From: Tabrizicola soli
GTDB taxonomy: Bacteria > Pseudomonadota > Alphaproteobacteria > Rhodobacterales > Rhodobacteraceae
NCBI RefSeq assembly: GCF_015999335.1
Contig: NZ_JAEACP010000021.1
Span: 28,155-92,154, forward strand
Length of the DNA stretch: 64,000 nt
Direction: 5' to 3'
Each line of letters starts with the position of its first letter. Position 1 is the stretch's first letter. A program made the translations under genes and the position numbers. The notes under the pieces are model-generated. The model was given only the letters and a program-made list of their open reading frames with translations, did not search any database and had not been told where the DNA came from. This document shows, piece after piece, positions 17,449-25,928 of this stretch.

Positions 17449-18339
17449 ATGAGCAGACTCACCCTCCTCGACGGCGGCATGGGCCAGGAGCTGATCGCCC
17501 GCGCGGGGACCGATCCCGGCCCGCTCTGGGCGACGCGGGTCATGCTCGACCACCCCGGCCTGGTCCGCGCGATCCATGAGGATTACTTCGCCGCCGGAGC
17601 CAGCCTTGCCACGACGAACACCTACAACATCCTGCATGACCGCTTGGTCCCGCAGGGCCTCGACCCCCTCTACCACGCCCTTCACCTCCGCGCCCTGGCC
17701 GAGGCGCATGAGGCCCGCGCCGCCGCCGGGCGCGGGCTGATCGCGGGTTCGATGGGACCTCTCGGCGAGAGCTACCGCCCCGACCTTACCCCGCCGGTCG
17801 GGGTTTCCGCCCCGCTCTATGCCGAGAAGGCGAAGATCCTTGCCCCGCATGTCGACCTGATCCTGGTCGAGACCATTTCCTCGCTCGCCCTCGCCCGGGG
17901 CGCCCTCCAGGGCGCGCGGACCACCGGCCGCCCGGTCTGGCTCTCGGTCTCGGTCCAGGACCGCGACGGCACGCGCCTGCGCTCCGGCGAACCCGTGGCC
18001 GCGCTGGCCGAGGTGCTGGCGGAGACCCCCGCCGATGCCGTCCTCGCCAACTGTTCGATGCCCGAGGCGATGTCTGCAGCCCTCGCCGAACTGAAGCCGC
18101 TCGGCCTGCCCTTCGGCGCCTATGCCAACGGCTTTTCCGAGATCACGCCGCACAGCCACGGCACCTCCGCCCCCACCTATTGTGCCCGCCACGACCTGAC
18201 GCCCGACCGCTACGCCGACTTCGCGCTAGGCTGGGTCGCGCAGGGCGCCACCCTGATCGGCGGCTGCTGCGAGGTCGGCCCGGCCCATATCCGCCGCCTC
18301 CACGCCCGCCTCACGGCCGAAGGTCATACCATTGCATAA
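17449..18339 (+). CDS. Homocysteine S-methyltransferase family protein (MmuM/BHMT type)
   Basis: Zinc-dependent methyltransferase that moves a methyl group from S-methylmethionine, betaine or a related donor to homocysteine. The 296-residue protein starts LTLLDGGMGQEL and carries the zinc ligands: a cysteine in LANCSMPEAM and the pair in [14 protein letters not shown] precedes ATG 17449. The donor cannot be decided from sequence. It overlaps the RluA-type gene by eight bases. Confidence 0.88.
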   Translation: MSRLTLLDGGMGQELIARAGTDPGPLWATRVMLDHPGLVRAIHEDYFAAGASLATTNTYNILHDRLVPQGLDPLYHALHLRALAEAHEARAAAGRGLIAGSMGPLGESYRPDLTPPVGVSAPLYAEKAKILAPHVDLILVETISSLALARGALQGARTTGRPVWLSVSVQDRDGTRLRSGEPVAALAEVLAETPADAVLANCSMPEAMSAALAELKPLGLPFGAYANGFSEITPHSHGTSAPTYCARHDLTPDRYADFALGWVAQGATLIGGCCEVGPAHIRRLHARLTAEGHTIA

Positions 18340-19000
18340 GCCCTCGCTGATCCCCGATTTCGCCTATGACCCGCCCGACACCCCGCTCTCGATCCTGCAC
18401 GAGGACGCGGCGATCCTGGTCCTGGACAAGCCCGCCGGCCTTCTCACCGTGCCGGGCAAGCTGGAGAACCGGCAGGATTGCCTGATCACCCGCCTGCGGG
18501 CCGCGCGCTGGGACGCGCTTCTGGTGCACCGGCTGGATTGCGACACCTCGGGCGTGATCATCTTCGCACGCACCAGGCAGGCGCAGGGCTTCCTCGGGCA
18601 GGAGTTCGAGCAGCGCCGGGCGCAAAAGGCCTATGTCGCGCGGCTGAAGGGCCGGATCGAAGGCGAGAGCGGCACCGTCGACCTGCCGCTTGGCAGTGAC
18701 TGGGACTACCGCCCGCGCCAGAAAGTCGACCACACGCATGGCCGCCCGGCGCAGACCGACTGGCAGGTGATTGGCCGCAGCGAAGACGAGACCCGCGTCC
18801 GCCTCACGCCCCACACCGGGCGCAGCCACCAGCTCCGCGTTCACATGCTGGCGCTTGGGCACCCGATCCTCGGCGACCAGATCTACGCGCCCGAAACCAG
18901 GGCCGCCCATCCCCGCCTGATGCTGCATGCCGAGACGCTGTCGCTGCACCACCCGGCCACCGGCGAGCGGGTCAGCTTCGCCGCGCCCGTGCCCTTCTGA
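18332..19000 (+). CDS. RluA-family pseudouridine synthase
   Basis: Modifies uridine to pseudouridine in rRNA or tRNA. The 222-residue size is close to RluA. It has the catalytic motif HRLDCDTSG with Asp69, an early LDKPAGLLTVPG motif, and the C-terminal TGRSHQLRVHMLALGHPILGD. It has no S4 domain. The start is a TTG (18332) that overlaps the stop of the preceding gene. Confidence 0.9.
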   Translation: MHKPSLIPDFAYDPPDTPLSILHEDAAILVLDKPAGLLTVPGKLENRQDCLITRLRAARWDALLVHRLDCDTSGVIIFARTRQAQGFLGQEFEQRRAQKAYVARLKGRIEGESGTVDLPLGSDWDYRPRQKVDHTHGRPAQTDWQVIGRSEDETRVRLTPHTGRSHQLRVHMLALGHPILGDQIYAPETRAAHPRLMLHAETLSLHHPATGERVSFAAPVPF

Positions 19001-19049
19001 TCCCGGCGCAGGGTGGGTGATTCACCCATCCTGTCCCGCCGCCGGCAGG

Positions 19050-21026
19050 TCAGATCGCCAGCCCCAGCTTCCGCCCCTCATGGAAGGCATAGGCCGCCAG
19101 CCGGGGGGCCGTGCAATCGCCGATCCGATGCATCACCTTGCCCGCAATCATTTCGGGCAGCGGATCGAAGGCCCGGTTCGTCGTCGCCATCACCAGGGCC
19201 GAGAACGGGATCACCTCCTCCTCCCCGGTCAGGAACGACCGCACCGTCACCCCGTTGCCGTGCCAACGGACAAGACAGCTTTCTGTCAGCATCCGCACCC
19301 CCAGCGCCCCCAGCCGCCGTCGCACCACGCCGTCCGCCGCCGTCCGGGCGATCTCCTTGCCGACGAAGGGCTCCGGCGTCACGATGGTCACCTTTTTGCC
19401 GGCCTCCGCCATCGCCCAGGCTGTGCCGACCCCGCGCCAGTTGCTGCCCTCGTCGTAGATCACCACCGCGTCGCCCAGCCGGGCCTCGCGCCGCAGCACC
19501 GCCTCGGGCGACCACACGCCCCCCGCCTCGATCCCCGGCAGGGAGGGCTCCGATGGCACCCAGCGCTGGAACCCCGTCTCGTCCGGCAGGGATCCCGTCG
19601 CCACCACGACCACCGAAGCCGGATGCTCTGCAACCTCCTGCTCGTCCAGGAAGGTGTTCAGCCGCAACCGCACCCCCAGCTTCTCGAACTGCCGCTCGTA
19701 CCAGTCCATCAACTCCAGGATCTGCCCCCGCCGCGGCTGCATCCCCGCCAGCCGGAACTGCCCGCCCACGACCGGAGCAGCCTCCACGATTTCCACCCGG
19801 TGCCCCCGCTCCGCCGCCGCCCGCGCCGCCTCCAGCCCTGCCGGGCCAGCGCCCACCACCAGCACATCCTTGGGCGCGGGCGAGGCCACGAACCGATCCC
19901 CGCCCCACTCGAACTCCCGCCCCGCCGAGGGATTGATCAGGCAGGAAATCCAGTAGTCGCGCGACCGCCGCCCCCAGCACATCTGGTTGCACGAGATGCA
20001 GCCCCGGATGTCCTCGGCCCGCCCCTCCGCCACCTTCCGCGCCAGATGCGGGTCGGCGATCTGCCCCCGCACGATCGACACCAGATCCGCCAAGCCGGAG
20101 GCGATGATCGCCTCGCCATTCTCCGGCGTCCGTACCCCGGCCTCCGAGGTCACGACCGCATGGCTGAGCACCCCCTTCAACTGCTGCGTCAGCGGCGTCG
20201 TCAGCTTCTCGGCATGGGTGAAGGGCGGGATGATCGCCTCGAATTCCAGATAGGACCCGGCCCCGACCGTCACATAGTCCACATGCCCCGTCCGGTCATG
20301 CAGCGCCAGGATCTCGCACAAGGCCTCGGCGCCTAGGGTCACCTCGTAGGCCGTCGAATAGCTGACCGCCAAGCCGACGATGAACTCTTCCCCGCAGGCC
20401 CGCCGCACCCGCTCGATCAGCTCGCGCGAAAACCGCGTCCGCCCCTCCAGCGACCCGCCCCACTGGTCGGTCCGCTGGTTCGACCAGGGTGTCCAGAACT
20501 GGTCGACCAGCGAGTGATAGGCCCCCCAGACCTCCACCCCCTGAAACCCCGCCGCCTTCGCGCGCACCGCCGCCGCGACATGCGCCTGCAGCAGTTCCTC
20601 GACCTCCGCCCCGGTCATCGCGTGCGACCCGTCGCTGTCGTGATAGGACGGCCCGCCCGAAGGCGACCAGTGCGGCGCGAAGCTCAGGTCGGAATCGCCA
20701 TGCGCGCCGATGTGGTAGAGTTGCTGGATGATGACCGCGCCGGCGTCCTTCACCTCGTCGGTGATGGTGCGATAGGCCGGAATCACCGCGTCATCGGAAT
20801 GCAGGATGTTGCCCCGGGTCAGGACGCCCGTCCGGTGTACCGGCACCGGCTCGGCCACCACCATCGCCGCCCCGCCCAGGGCACGCTCCAGCAGGTATTT
20901 GCCAAAGCGCGGGCCGGGCATGCCCTGGTCGGACATGTTGTTGGTATGCGCGCCAAAGACGATGCGGTTGCGCAGGGTCTGGTCGCGCAGCTTGAGCGGG
21001 GACATCAGGCGGGGATGCTGGGTCAT
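19050..21026 (-). CDS. Old-yellow-enzyme-type flavoprotein with 4Fe-4S cluster and FAD/NAD domain (N-demethylase type)
   Basis: A 658-residue enzyme with three parts: an FMN-binding TIM barrel (about 1-340, LRNRIVFGAHTNNMSD, GFQGVEVWGAYHSLVDQF); a 4Fe-4S motif Cys343-x2-Cys346-x3-Cys350-x11-Cys362; and a C-terminal FAD/NAD domain (VVGAGPAGLEAARAAAERGH). This is the layout of trimethylamine, dimethylamine and histamine dehydrogenases, 2,4-dienoyl-CoA reductase and N-methylproline demethylase. The neighbouring aldehyde dehydrogenase on the same strand fits removal of a methyl group or aldehyde formation. The substrate is inferred only. Confidence 0.85.
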   Translation of the reverse strand: MTQHPRLMSPLKLRDQTLRNRIVFGAHTNNMSDQGMPGPRFGKYLLERALGGAAMVVAEPVPVHRTGVLTRGNILHSDDAVIPAYRTITDEVKDAGAVIIQQLYHIGAHGDSDLSFAPHWSPSGGPSYHDSDGSHAMTGAEVEELLQAHVAAAVRAKAAGFQGVEVWGAYHSLVDQFWTPWSNQRTDQWGGSLEGRTRFSRELIERVRRACGEEFIVGLAVSYSTAYEVTLGAEALCEILALHDRTGHVDYVTVGAGSYLEFEAIIPPFTHAEKLTTPLTQQLKGVLSHAVVTSEAGVRTPENGEAIIASGLADLVSIVRGQIADPHLARKVAEGRAEDIRGCISCNQMCWGRRSRDYWISCLINPSAGREFEWGGDRFVASPAPKDVLVVGAGPAGLEAARAAAERGHRVEIVEAAPVVGGQFRLAGMQPRRGQILELMDWYERQFEKLGVRLRLNTFLDEQEVAEHPASVVVVATGSLPDETGFQRWVPSEPSLPGIEAGGVWSPEAVLRREARLGDAVVIYDEGSNWRGVGTAWAMAEAGKKVTIVTPEPFVGKEIARTAADGVVRRRLGALGVRMLTESCLVRWHGNGVTVRSFLTGEEEVIPFSALVMATTNRAFDPLPEMIAGKVMHRIGDCTAPRLAAYAFHEGRKLGLAI

Positions 21027-21093
21027 GGGGGCCTCCGGTTGCCCCCATGTCAGCGATTCTCGACACCTGTGTCAAGTTTTCTGCGCCGGGTAG

Positions 21094-21131
21094 GGTGGGT
21101 CGTTCCGCGCCCTGGCGCGGGTTGACCCACC
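21094..21131. repeat. Long hairpin repeat between aldehyde dehydrogenase and demethylase genes
   Basis: GGTGGGTC (21094-21101) pairs with GACCCACC (21124-21131), and between them CGCGCC and GGCGCG form a second stem. It lies between the two minus-strand genes and may weaken read-through or stabilise the upstream message. A weaker relative (GGGTGA-T-TCACCC) lies at 19015-19027. Confidence 0.6.
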
Positions 21132-21134
21132 GTC

Positions 21135-22580
21135 CTATTCCGAGGCCACGTCCCAGCCCGAGATCGCCTTGACCTCCAGGAACTCCTCGATTCCCCAGGC
21201 CCCGCCCTCGCGCGCCCGGCCGCTGGCCTTGATGCCGCCGAACGGCGCCCCCGCCCCGCGCGAGCGGCCGTTCATCTCGACCATCCCCGCCTTCAGCTCC
21301 CGCGCCAGCCGGTTGCGCCGCGCGCCGTCCAGGCTTTGCACATAGTTGGTCAGCCCATAGGGCGTGTCATTGGCGATCCGCACCGCATCGGCCTCGCTGT
21401 CAAAGGGGATCATGCACAGGACCGGGCCGAAGATCTCCTCGCGCTCGATGGTCATGCCGGGCTTCACATCGGCAAAGACCGTCGGCCGGACATAGAAGCC
21501 CTTGTTCATCCCCTCGGGCAGGCCCAGGCCGCCCGCGACCAGCCGCGCGCCCTCGTCGATGCCCTTCTGGATATAGCCCTGGATCTGGTCCCACTGGCGC
21601 TTGTTCACCACTGGCCCGATCTGCTTGCCCGGCTCGCTGGCGGGCGCGACCCTGATGCTGCTGGCCACTTCGGCCGCGATCTCCACCGCCCGGTCGTAAT
21701 AGCTCCGCTCCACCAGCATCCGCGAGGGCGCATTGCAGCTTTGCCCCGAGTTGTTCATCATGTGCCGCACCCCACGCTCCACCGCGCGATCGTCGGCATC
21801 GGCGAAGACCAGATTCGCCCCCTTGCCGCCCAGCTCCAGCGTCACCCGCTTCAGCGTCTGCGCCGCGGCCACCGAGATTGCCCGCCCGGCCCGCGTGCTG
21901 CCGGTAAAGCTGATCATCTCGACATCCGGGTGGCTGGAAAGCTGCGTCCCCACCCCCGCGCCATCGCCGTTCACCAGGTTGAACACGCCCGCAGGCACGC
22001 CGGCGTCATGGCAGAATTCGGCGAACAGCATCGAGGAGAGCGGCGCCTCCTCCGACGGCTTCAGCACGCAGGTGCAGCCCGCCAGCAGCGCCGGGATCAC
22101 CTTCAGCGTGACCTGGTTCATCGGCCAGTTCCAGGGCGTGATCAGCCCTACCACCCCGATCGGCTCCAGCGCGATGCGGGTGTCGGGGGCATGCGGGCCA
22201 AGCGGGCGGATCCATTCGATCTGGTCGAAGGCGCGCAGGAAGTTCTTCAGGTGCCAGGGCAGACACTCCGCCTGATCGTCCCGCGCCATGTCGATCGGCG
22301 CGCCCATCTCCAGGCTGATCGCCTGTGCCATCTCCTCCTTGCGCAGCTGGTACTGCTCCAGGATCCCCTCCACCATCCGGCGCCGCTCGGCCGGGGGCGT
22401 CGCGGACCAGCCCGGCAGCGCGGCCTTGGCGGCGGCGACGGCGGCGTTGGTGTCCGCCTCGCTGCCCAGCGAGATCACCGCGCAGACCTCCTCGGTCGAA
22501 GGGTCGATGACCGGGCAGTCGCGCGCGACCTCGGGGGCGACCCAGGCGCCGTTGATGTAGAACTCACGCTTGGTGATCAT
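21135..22580 (-). CDS. NAD(P)-dependent aldehyde dehydrogenase
   Basis: Cytoplasmic aldehyde dehydrogenase, 481 residues, full length. The general base is Glu249 (LELGGKG) and the nucleophile Cys282 (SGQSCNAPS). Further hallmarks are TPWNWPMNQ, FTGSTRAG and the C-terminal EIFGPVLCMIPF. AAAGGA precedes the ATG at 22580. A near-perfect 16-bp palindrome sits directly upstream, so the gene is probably under its own repressor. It lies upstream of the demethylase gene with a 108-base gap and may clear its aldehyde product. The substrate is not known. Confidence 0.92.
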   Translation of the reverse strand: MITKREFYINGAWVAPEVARDCPVIDPSTEEVCAVISLGSEADTNAAVAAAKAALPGWSATPPAERRRMVEGILEQYQLRKEEMAQAISLEMGAPIDMARDDQAECLPWHLKNFLRAFDQIEWIRPLGPHAPDTRIALEPIGVVGLITPWNWPMNQVTLKVIPALLAGCTCVLKPSEEAPLSSMLFAEFCHDAGVPAGVFNLVNGDGAGVGTQLSSHPDVEMISFTGSTRAGRAISVAAAQTLKRVTLELGGKGANLVFADADDRAVERGVRHMMNNSGQSCNAPSRMLVERSYYDRAVEIAAEVASSIRVAPASEPGKQIGPVVNKRQWDQIQGYIQKGIDEGARLVAGGLGLPEGMNKGFYVRPTVFADVKPGMTIEREEIFGPVLCMIPFDSEADAVRIANDTPYGLTNYVQSLDGARRNRLARELKAGMVEMNGRSRGAGAPFGGIKASGRAREGGAWGIEEFLEVKAISGWDVASE

Positions 22581-22596
22581 GGTCCGGTCCTTTCAG

Positions 22597-22612
22597 GAAT
22601 TTGATCATATTC
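22597..22612. promoter_or_regulatory. Candidate operator palindrome for the aldehyde dehydrogenase gene
   Basis: GAATTTGATCATATTC is symmetric at 14 of 16 positions around TGATCA, and lies 17-32 bases before the start codon. The local AT content is high. The cognate regulator is not in this window; a GntR-type repressor would be a reasonable guess. Confidence 0.5.
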
Positions 22613-22628
22613 TGACAGGAGGGGCCTG

Positions 22629-22649
22629 CCGGGGCAAGGCCTGCCCCGG
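22629..22649 (-). terminator. Hairpin at the end of the mobAB-GNAT operon
   Basis: CCGGGGCA (22629-22636) and TGCCCCGG (22642-22649) form an 8-bp stem two bases past the GNAT stop codon. There is no T run, so termination efficiency is uncertain. Confidence 0.45.
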
Positions 22650-22651
22650 TG

Positions 22652-23242
22652 TCAGGCCGAAAACGGCCGCACCATCGTGGTCGCGGCCGAGAATCCGAAC
22701 AGATAGCCCAAGAGTCCCAGCCGCTGCGAGCGGGCGGCGACAAAGCCGTGTCTCTCGTACAGCGCCCTGGCGCGCCAGTTGGTGTCGACCACATCCAGCC
22801 GCACCGCCGGATAGCCGCGCTCCCGCGCCTCGTTGCACAGCGCGGCGATGAGCATCGAGCCGATCCCCTTGCTGCGATGCGCCCTGGTGACGCTGATCCC
22901 GTCGATCAGGAAACGGTCGTTGTCGACCTCGCGCCCCAGCGCCCACAGCAGTCCGCCGCGCCAGCGCCCGCCAAACCGGCCATAGATGCCTGTCAGGTCG
23001 TCCCAGCTGCCCCCGGCAAAGCTGCCTCCCGGGATCTTGTAGCCGGCGATGCCGATCAGCCGCCCGTCGCCATCCAGTGCGGCGAAGCACAGGTCGGCGC
23101 GGATCACCCGCTCGAAATAATCCAGCGCCAGCGGCTCCGGCCCCATGACCCGGCCCAGCTTGCCGCCGAATGCCTCCCAATACAGCAGCGCCGCTTCCCG
23201 GCGCAGGCCCTCGTGCAGACCGTGATAGATCGTCACGCCCAT
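22652..23242 (-). CDS. GNAT-family N-acetyltransferase
   Basis: A 196-residue acetyl-CoA-dependent acetyltransferase. The acetyl-CoA-binding motif A is SVTRAHRSKGIGSMLIAAL (near 120-138), followed by RLDVVDTNWRARALYERHGF, the usual GNAT beta6-beta7 region. The start at 23242 overlaps the preceding gene by 10 bases, making it the last gene of the translationally coupled mobA operon. The acceptor substrate is unknown. Confidence 0.88.
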   Translation of the reverse strand: MGVTIYHGLHEGLRREAALLYWEAFGGKLGRVMGPEPLALDYFERVIRADLCFAALDGDGRLIGIAGYKIPGGSFAGGSWDDLTGIYGRFGGRWRGGLLWALGREVDNDRFLIDGISVTRAHRSKGIGSMLIAALCNEARERGYPAVRLDVVDTNWRARALYERHGFVAARSQRLGLLGYLFGFSAATTMVRPFSA

Positions 23243-24099
23243 GCCAGCGCCTCGGCCAGAAGGGCGGAGCGCCCCGCCCCAAGGATCCACCCCTCCTCCG
23301 CCGCTTCGGACGGCGCGTCGAACAGGGGCGCCAGCCGGGCCTCCCGCGCCAGAAGGTGCAGCGCCCGCGACAAGAGCCGGACCTGCCCCTGATCGGCCGG
23401 CAGCCCCTCGGCATTGGCCAGGATCGCCACCGGCCCCGCCAGCAGCGAGGGGTAGACCTCGGCCAGCACCACCGGGGCCTCCGGCGCGTCGAAGGGCCAG
23501 ACCGAGACATCGGGCCGCTGCGACAGCCGGTGAATCATCGGCAGGCCCAGCAGGCTCTGCGACCCGACCGAGCCGGGATTGAACAGCATCCAGGGGCTTT
23601 TCGCCCCCCGGACCGCCGCTTCGGCCGCGCGGGTCTCGGCCAGCCCAAGCGCCGCATAATCGATGCCATGGCGGCGAAAGGGCAAGCCCGGCCAGCTTTG
23701 CCCGCTCGGATGGCTCCAGAACGGGCCGGGACCCTCGGGGAATGCCGCGTTGATGCGGGCGGCCACGGCAAAGCGGTTGTTGCGGTTTTCGGGCGTGTCG
23801 GTGATCTCGCGCGCCAGCCACTCCCAGACTGTGCGCACATCGCCGCCGGTCAGGCGGGCCGCGAAGCCGGACGGATAGCCCATGGCGAAATCGAAGCCGA
23901 CCAGAAGGCGCAGTCCATCGGCGCGGGCCGTGTCGATCAGCGTCACCAGCTGGGCCTCGGCCGCGGCACGGGTGCGATGGTGCCATTCCGCCCCGCCCTC
24001 GGCGTCATGGCAGCCGATCCAGACGGCATTCGCCCGGTTCGTCGCGCTGGTGGGCAGGTTCGCCGCCGACCAGTCGACCACGATCACCCGGTCAAACAA
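23233..24099 (-). CDS. Uncharacterised protein embedded in the mob operon (RNase-H-like fold suspected)
   Basis: No confident family match. The 288-residue soluble protein starts MFDRVIVVDWSAANLP; an early VDWSA strand plus a later GFDFAMGYP and an acidic DAPEAP segment recall the RNase-H-like arrangement of DUF429-type proteins. It overlaps mobB by eight bases at its start and the GNAT gene by ten bases at its end, so it is made in step with molybdenum cofactor enzymes. A role linked to molybdopterin nucleotides is a guess from this context only. Confidence 0.75.
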   Translation of the reverse strand: MFDRVIVVDWSAANLPTSATNRANAVWIGCHDAEGGAEWHHRTRAAAEAQLVTLIDTARADGLRLLVGFDFAMGYPSGFAARLTGGDVRTVWEWLAREITDTPENRNNRFAVAARINAAFPEGPGPFWSHPSGQSWPGLPFRRHGIDYAALGLAETRAAEAAVRGAKSPWMLFNPGSVGSQSLLGLPMIHRLSQRPDVSVWPFDAPEAPVVLAEVYPSLLAGPVAILANAEGLPADQGQVRLLSRALHLLAREARLAPLFDAPSEAAEEGWILGAGRSALLAEALAWA

Positions 24100-24583
24100 G
24101 CCCGACCTCGCGCAGGATGAAATCGGCGACGGTGCGCGTGTCGTTCAGATCCAGCACCGGCACCGGCAGCACCAGTGCCGCATCCGTCGCCACCGCCCGC
24201 ACCAGCGGATCCTGCGGCTGGATCAGCGCCTGCCCGGTCTCTGCGCGCCAGACCTCGACCTTGGGATGGGCGTCGCGCTTGTAGCCCTCGACCAGCACCA
24301 GATCGACCGGGGCCAGCCGCGCCAGGATCGCCGGCAGCTCCGGCTCCGGCCCGCGATGCTCCACCATCAGCGCGAAGCGGTCGGCCGAGGCCAGTACCAC
24401 CTCGCGCGCCCCGGCGGCGCGGTGGCGGAACGTGTCCTTGCCCGGCTGGTCCAGGTCCACGGAATGATGCACATGCTTGACCGTCGAGACGCTGAAGCCG
24501 CGCCCGGTGATCTCGCTCACCAGCCGCTCCATCAGGCTGGTCTTGCCCGAGTTCTTCCAGCCGATCACGCCGTAGACCCTCAT
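24092..24583 (-). CDS. mobB: MobB, molybdopterin-guanine dinucleotide biosynthesis adaptor
   Basis: GTP-binding partner of MobA in making bis-MGD cofactor. The 163-residue protein has the P-loop GWKNSGKTS at 8-16, then STVKHVHHSVDLDQPGKDTFRHRAAGA and LVEGYKRDAHPKVEVW, all typical of MobB. The start at 24583 overlaps the mobA stop by four bases (ATGA). The open frame upstream of this start is a shadow of mobA. Confidence 0.95.
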   Translation of the reverse strand: MRVYGVIGWKNSGKTSLMERLVSEITGRGFSVSTVKHVHHSVDLDQPGKDTFRHRAAGAREVVLASADRFALMVEHRGPEPELPAILARLAPVDLVLVEGYKRDAHPKVEVWRAETGQALIQPQDPLVRAVATDAALVLPVPVLDLNDTRTVADFILREVGLV

Positions 24584-25194
24584 GCCGTCCCCTTCAGCAG
24601 CGCCTCGGCGAGGGCCAGGTCTTCGGGCGTGTTCAGGTTCGCGAAGGCGCGCGGGTCCGGGAAGACAGCGCGCGCGGCCCCCTGCGCCGCGGCAAAACGC
24701 GTGACCTTCGCCTCGCCGGCAGCCAGGAATCCGGACAGCGCCGGGGCCAGCATGACCGGCCAAAGCGCCGTTGCGGGATGATCCCCGGTCGGATCGGCAG
24801 CATAGGCCAACCCCCCGGTCGCGCCCTTGGCCGCCATGAGGAGTTGCGGCACCAGGTCGCCCGGCAGGAAGGGCGTGTCGACCGGGGTCGAGACCAGATG
24901 CGTCGCACCCGACTCCCCGGCTTTCAGCAGCGCCGCAAGGATACCGGACAACGGTCCCTGCGGCCGGGCATCCGGCACGACCGTGCAGCCAAACCGCCCG
25001 AACCGCGCCGGATCGCCATTGGCCGAGATCAGCACCCGCTCCACCTGCGGCTCCAGCCGGTCAAGGACATGGGCAATCAGCGGCTGACCGGCCAAGGGCA
25101 AGAGCGCCTTGTCCACACCCCCCATGCGGCGACCTTCTCCTCCGGCGAGGATGACCCCGAATATGCGCAAATTCCTGTTCCCGGTTGTGGGCAA
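24580..25194 (-). CDS. mobA: MobA, molybdenum cofactor guanylyltransferase
   Basis: Adds GMP to molybdopterin to form MGD for enzymes such as nitrate reductase. The product of about 200 residues has the family signature VILAGGEGRRMGGVDKALL, then ANGDPARFG, VVPDARPQGPLSGI and the metal-binding STPVDTPFLP. The start is uncertain: no ATG is available, and TTG at 25194 or TTG at 25170 (giving MRIFGVILAGG) would both serve. It heads a four-gene overlapping operon. Need for MGD fits a denitrifier. Confidence 0.94.
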   Translation of the reverse strand: MPTTGNRNLRIFGVILAGGEGRRMGGVDKALLPLAGQPLIAHVLDRLEPQVERVLISANGDPARFGRFGCTVVPDARPQGPLSGILAALLKAGESGATHLVSTPVDTPFLPGDLVPQLLMAAKGATGGLAYAADPTGDHPATALWPVMLAPALSGFLAAGEAKVTRFAAAQGAARAVFPDPRAFANLNTPEDLALAEALLKGTA

Positions 25195-25242
25195 GCCAAG
25201 CCTAGCCGGTCAGGCTGCAGGCGCAAGCGGCAGGGCAGGGGC

Positions 25243-25286
25243 GCAAGACTTTTCGAAAAGTCTTGCAAAATCCTTCGAAGGATTTT
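25243..25286. repeat. Two adjacent perfect palindromes (dispersed TTC-GAA family)
   Basis: AAGACTTTTCGAAAAGTCTT (25245-25264, symmetric out to 25243-25266) is followed directly by AAAATCCTTCGAAGGATTTT (25267-25286). Each can form a hairpin or cruciform. They lie between the mobA start and a lipoprotein gene. Related elements occur at 40571, 58814 and 62744. Confidence 0.75.
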
Positions 25287-25302
25287 GGCCCGGACCCCAC
25301 CC

Positions 25303-25917
25303 TCAACCCTCCAGCGGGTCGCCGTTGGCCTGGACCAGCAGAACGCCGTGGTTGCTGTCGTCGTCGTCGTCGGTGATCTTCCGCGTCGTCACGCCCGGCA
25401 ATTCGCCGAAGGCATCGGCCAGCTTCTTCGGATACCAGGTCGACGGCATGCTCTGGAACCCCGGCACCCCGCGCAGCACCGAGGACGTCGCCTGCGTGCA
25501 CATCGCCTTCGGCACCGCGCCATAATCCTCGACCCGCCGCAGCACCAGCTCCGCCACCTCGGGCGAGACCTGGACCTTCTGCTCGATCACGTCATAGGTC
25601 TTGCGGGCATGGTAATCGATGTAGAAGGCAAGCGCCTTGTCGGTCATCCCGAAATGCACGTCGTTGCGTTCGGGCAGTTTCGGGTGATGCCAGGTTCCCG
25701 CCGGATCGAAGATCACCCTTTCGGACCCGTTGACCAGGATCGCCGAATGCGCGCCCGAGCCGGAGTTCTTGTTCACCACCGTGTAAAGCGTGATCGACGT
25801 CGGCTCGTCCGAGGTGAAGCGGGCGGCCTGCACCTGCTCCTCCGGCGCCCAGACCGATTGCGCGCCGCAGGCGGTCAGGCCCGAAAGGGCGGCAAGGCAA
25901 AGGAGAAGGCGCAGCAT
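25303..25917 (-). CDS. Conserved lipoprotein, possible permuted papain-like fold
   Basis: A 204-residue lipoprotein with signal MLRLLLCLAALSGLTAC (lipidated Cys17). No family was recognised with certainty. The mature domain has a histidine in SGAHSAILVNG (His57) early and a cysteine in KAMCTQATSS (Cys140) late. This His-then-Cys order is that of circularly permuted NlpC/P60-like hydrolases. The tail contains a run of aspartates (ITDDDDDSN). The catalytic assignment is inference. Confidence 0.7.
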   Translation of the reverse strand: MLRLLLCLAALSGLTACGAQSVWAPEEQVQAARFTSDEPTSITLYTVVNKNSGSGAHSAILVNGSERVIFDPAGTWHHPKLPERNDVHFGMTDKALAFYIDYHARKTYDVIEQKVQVSPEVAELVLRRVEDYGAVPKAMCTQATSSVLRGVPGFQSMPSTWYPKKLADAFGELPGVTTRKITDDDDDSNHGVLLVQANGDPLEG

Positions 25918-25928
25918 CGAGTCGCGGA

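Noticed and set aside
25243..25286. Palindromes considered as phage or integron attachment sites
   Set aside because: No integrase, tRNA gene or direct repeats nearby; the same palindrome type occurs at several unrelated intergenic sites.
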